Part shown: positions 62,141 to 64,000 of the stretch, piece after piece
Position numbering within the stretch: position 1 is the first letter of the stretch
How the letters are laid out: each line of letters starts with the position of its first letter
Source of the DNA: Paracoccaceae bacterium
GTDB taxonomy: Bacteria; Pseudomonadota; Alphaproteobacteria; Rhodobacterales; Rhodobacteraceae
Direction: 5' to 3'
Assembly: GCA_014654775.1 (NCBI GenBank)
Contig: JACVZW010000020.1
Location: forward strand, 1 to 64,000
DNA: 64,000 nt
Made by a program: the position numbers and the translations under genes
The notes under the pieces: model-generated
Told to the model about the DNA's origin: nothing
The model's input: the letters and a program-made list of their open reading frames with translations, nothing else
The model's database searches: none

Positions 62141-64000
62141 TCAGAGGGTGAGGGCGAGCTTTCGGCCTTCGTGGAAGGCGAACGCGGCTTGGCGCGGGGC
62201 GGCGCAATCGCCGATGCGGTGGGTGTCCTTGCCCGGGAAGGTTTCGGGGAAGGGGTCGAAGGCGATATTCGTCGTGGCCATGACGAGGGCGGAGGCGGGG
62301 ATCGTGGTTTCCTCGCCCGTGAGGCCCGAGCGGAGGGTCGCGCCATTGCCGTGCCAGCGGGTGATGACATGTTCGGTCACGAACTGCGCGCCGAGGCGGG
62401 CGAGGCGCTGGCGGGCGGGGGCGTCGGCGGAGGTGCGGGTGATTTCCTTGCCGATATAGGGGTCGGGGGTGACGAGGATGACCTTTTTCCCCTGTTCGGC
62501 CATCGCCCAAGCCGTGCCCACGCCGCGCCAGGTGCCGCCTTCGTCATAGAGGAGGACGGTGTCGCCGAGGCGGGCTTCGCGGCGCATGACATCTTCCGCC
62601 GACCAGACATTGCCGTTTTCCAGCCCGGGGAGTTTTGGCAGGGCGGGGAGCCAGCGTTGTTTCGCGTCCGGGTCGGGGAGGGAGCCGGTGGCGAGGATCA
62701 CCGTGTCGGCGGGGTGGGCGGCGATGTCGGCCTCGTCGAGGAAGGTGTTGAGGTGGAGGGTGACGCCGAGGCGCGTGAACTGGCCTTCGTACCAGTCGAG
62801 GAGGTCAAGGATCTGGGCGCGGCGGGGTTGCATTCCTGCGAGGCGGAACTGGCCGCCGATCTGGGGGGCAGCCTCGGCGATTTCGACGCGGTGGCCGCGT
62901 TCGGCGGTGGCGCGGGCGGCCTCACACCCCGCGGGGCCTGCGCCGACGATCAGGATATGGCGGGGGGTGGCGGCGGGGGTGAAGCGGTCGCCGCCCCATT
63001 CCCATTCGCGGCCCGCGCTGGGGTTGATGAGGCAGGAGATCCAGTAGTCGCGGGACCGCCTGCCCCAGCACATCTGGTTGCAGGAGATGCAGGCGCGGAT
63101 GTCTTCGCTGCGGCCCGCCATCGTTTTCGCGGCGAGGTGGGGGTCGGCGATCTGGCCGCGCACGATGGAGACCATGTCGGCCTGACCGGAGGCGATGATG
63201 GTTTCGGCATTGTCGGGGGTTCTGACATGCGCCTCGGACGTGACCTTGGCGTGTTTGACCACGCCTTTCAGAACCTCGGTCACGGGGGCGGTGAGTTTTT
63301 CGGCGAATAGGAAAGTGGGCATCAGCCGTTCGAAATCGAGATAGCCGCCATGGCCGCAGGTGACGTAGTCGATCTGGCCTGTGGCATCGTGGAGGGCGAC
63401 GATTTCGGCCAGCGCCTCGACCGACAGCGTGACGTCATGCGCATCGGAGGTGGAGACGGCGAGGCCCACAATGAAATCCTCGCCGCAGGCGCGGCGGATG
63501 CCGTCGATGATGTGGCGGGAAAAGCGGGTGCGGTTTTCAAGGGAGCCGCCCCATTGATCGGTGCGGGTGTTGGACCACGGGGTCCAGAACTGATCGAGGA
63601 GGGAGTGGTAGGCGGCCCAGACCTCCACCCCCTGAAAGCCTGCCTTGTGGCAGCGGATGGCGGCGGCGATGTAGGCGTCGATGAGTTCCTCGATTTCCCG
63701 TTCCGTCATGCGGTGGGAGCCGTCGCTGTCATGATAGCTGGCATGGCCGGAGGGGGACCAATGCGGCTGGAAAGACAGGTCGGAATCGCCATGGGCGCCG
63801 ATGTGGTAAAGCTGTTGCAGGATGACGGCGCCTTCGGATTTGGCGGCGTCGGTCACCTTGCGGAAGGCGGGGATGATGTCGTCGGTGCCGTGCAGGTAGT
63901 TGCCACGGGTGAGGACGCCCGTGCGGTGGACGGGCACGGGTTCCATCACGATCATGCCTGCGCCGCCCTTGGCGCGTTCGGCGATGTAGCCCAGCGTGCG
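62141..64000 (-). CDS. NADH:flavin oxidoreductase, TMADH-like (5' end outside the window)
   Basis: 619 residues are visible. N-terminal old-yellow-enzyme barrel (GFQGVEVWAAYHSLLDQFWTP split in motifs), [4Fe-4S] site CISCNQMCWGRRSRDYWISC, then an FAD/NAD domain starting HILIVGAGPAGCEAARAT. This is the layout of trimethylamine dehydrogenase and related demethylases (for example dimethylglycine or N-methylproline). The exact substrate is unknown. The frame is open to base 64000, so the true N-terminus lies beyond; the ATG at 63955 is internal. Confidence 0.92.
   Translation of the reverse strand, partial: RTLGYIAERAKGGAGMIVMEPVPVHRTGVLTRGNYLHGTDDIIPAFRKVTDAAKSEGAVILQQLYHIGAHGDSDLSFQPHWSPSGHASYHDSDGSHRMTEREIEELIDAYIAAAIRCHKAGFQGVEVWAAYHSLLDQFWTPWSNTRTDQWGGSLENRTRFSRHIIDGIRRACGEDFIVGLAVSTSDAHDVTLSVEALAEIVALHDATGQIDYVTCGHGGYLDFERLMPTFLFAEKLTAPVTEVLKGVVKHAKVTSEAHVRTPDNAETIIASGQADMVSIVRGQIADPHLAAKTMAGRSEDIRACISCNQMCWGRRSRDYWISCLINPSAGREWEWGGDRFTPAATPRHILIVGAGPAGCEAARATAERGHRVEIAEAAPQIGGQFRLAGMQPRRAQILDLLDWYEGQFTRLGVTLHLNTFLDEADIAAHPADTVILATGSLPDPDAKQRWLPALPKLPGLENGNVWSAEDVMRREARLGDTVLLYDEGGTWRGVGTAWAMAEQGKKVILVTPDPYIGKEITRTSADAPARQRLARLGAQFVTEHVITRWHGNGATLRSGLTGEETTIPASALVMATTNIAFDPFPETFPGKDTHRIGDCAAPRQAAFAFHEGRKLALTL

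Noticed and set aside
62171-63310. 379-residue plus-strand frame opposite the flavoprotein
   Set aside because: Low-complexity Gly/Ala/Asp-rich antisense translation.
1-64000. CRISPR arrays, tRNA or rRNA genes, transposases or prophage genes
   Set aside because: No regular spacer-repeat array, no tRNA-like cloverleaf noted in the gaps I read, and no transposase, integrase or phage motifs in the translated frames.

Overview
This window looks like a contiguous stretch of chromosome from a high-GC alphaproteobacterium of the Rhodobacterales (Rhodobacter/Paracoccaceae-like). The main reasons are an RpoE-ChrR singlet-oxygen switch with a divergent, RpoE-promoted five-gene operon in the order known from Rhodobacter sphaeroides, a soluble FdsGBA-C-D formate dehydrogenase operon, a DUF3035/BamF lipoprotein, and many 4-base ATGA gene overlaps. 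Gene density is high. I see no rRNA, tRNA, CRISPR array, insertion sequence or prophage. The window cuts a gene at each end: exonuclease III on the left and an old-yellow-enzyme-like flavoprotein on the right.

Layout. 0-7 kb: xthA, a WGR-domain protein, a saccharopine dehydrogenase pair (lysine metabolism), a heparinase-like protein and purH. 6.8-14.2 kb: envelope and genome-maintenance genes (lspA, a BamF-like lipoprotein, an active/inactive M16 peptidase pair, mutL, rmuC, hutD). 14.2-20.9 kb: a small RelE/ParE-type toxin-antitoxin pair, then rpoE-chrR facing an operon for an FAD oxidoreductase, DUF1365, MFS, DUF3833 and SDR proteins; both sides carry TGATCC-N18-TA promoters. 20.9-29.1 kb: rsmB, a DUF1674 protein, dapB, rbfA, uvrC, a pteridine-reductase-like SDR and an S49 peptidase. 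Between uvrC and the SDR lies a 1.1 kb AT-rich region made by an old tandem duplication, with a decayed copy of the 5' end of uvrC and a perfect DnaA-box sequence in each copy. 29.2-36.1 kb: a LysR regulator and fdsGBA-fdhD-fdsD. 36.7-40.7 kb: rfbCBDA (dTDP-rhamnose) and an SGNH esterase. 40.8-50.7 kb: a thioredoxin-TPR protein, LON-domain and Trm112 proteins, ubiH, an amidase, a DapC-like aminotransferase, ftsK and a lysine 2,3-aminomutase-like enzyme. 50.9-55.9 kb: dadA, lolA, a lytic-transglycosylase-like lipoprotein, an AEC transporter, hspQ and a STAS/anti-sigma kinase pair. 56.5-64 kb: gamma-glutamyltransferase, free-methionine sulfoxide reductase, a double GFA protein, a VOC protein, a LysE exporter, a homocysteine methyltransferase, a RluA-type pseudouridine synthase and the flavoprotein.

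The clearest non-coding signals are several families of perfect palindromes. Two 44-base elements each consist of two abutting 22-base palindromes centred on TTCGAA, and their arms differ in a compensatory way. Four intergenic elements have a GTAGG start; three of them also end in CCTAC. A dispersed ~68-base inverted repeat carries phased TTGTGC motifs. Most are probably terminators or REP-like repeats, but they recur with enough structure to be worth a genome-wide look. I do not see one clearly new multi-gene defence or biosynthetic system. The best candidates for undescribed biology are the RpoE-controlled operon of unknown chemistry and the duplicated DnaA-box region upstream of uvrC.
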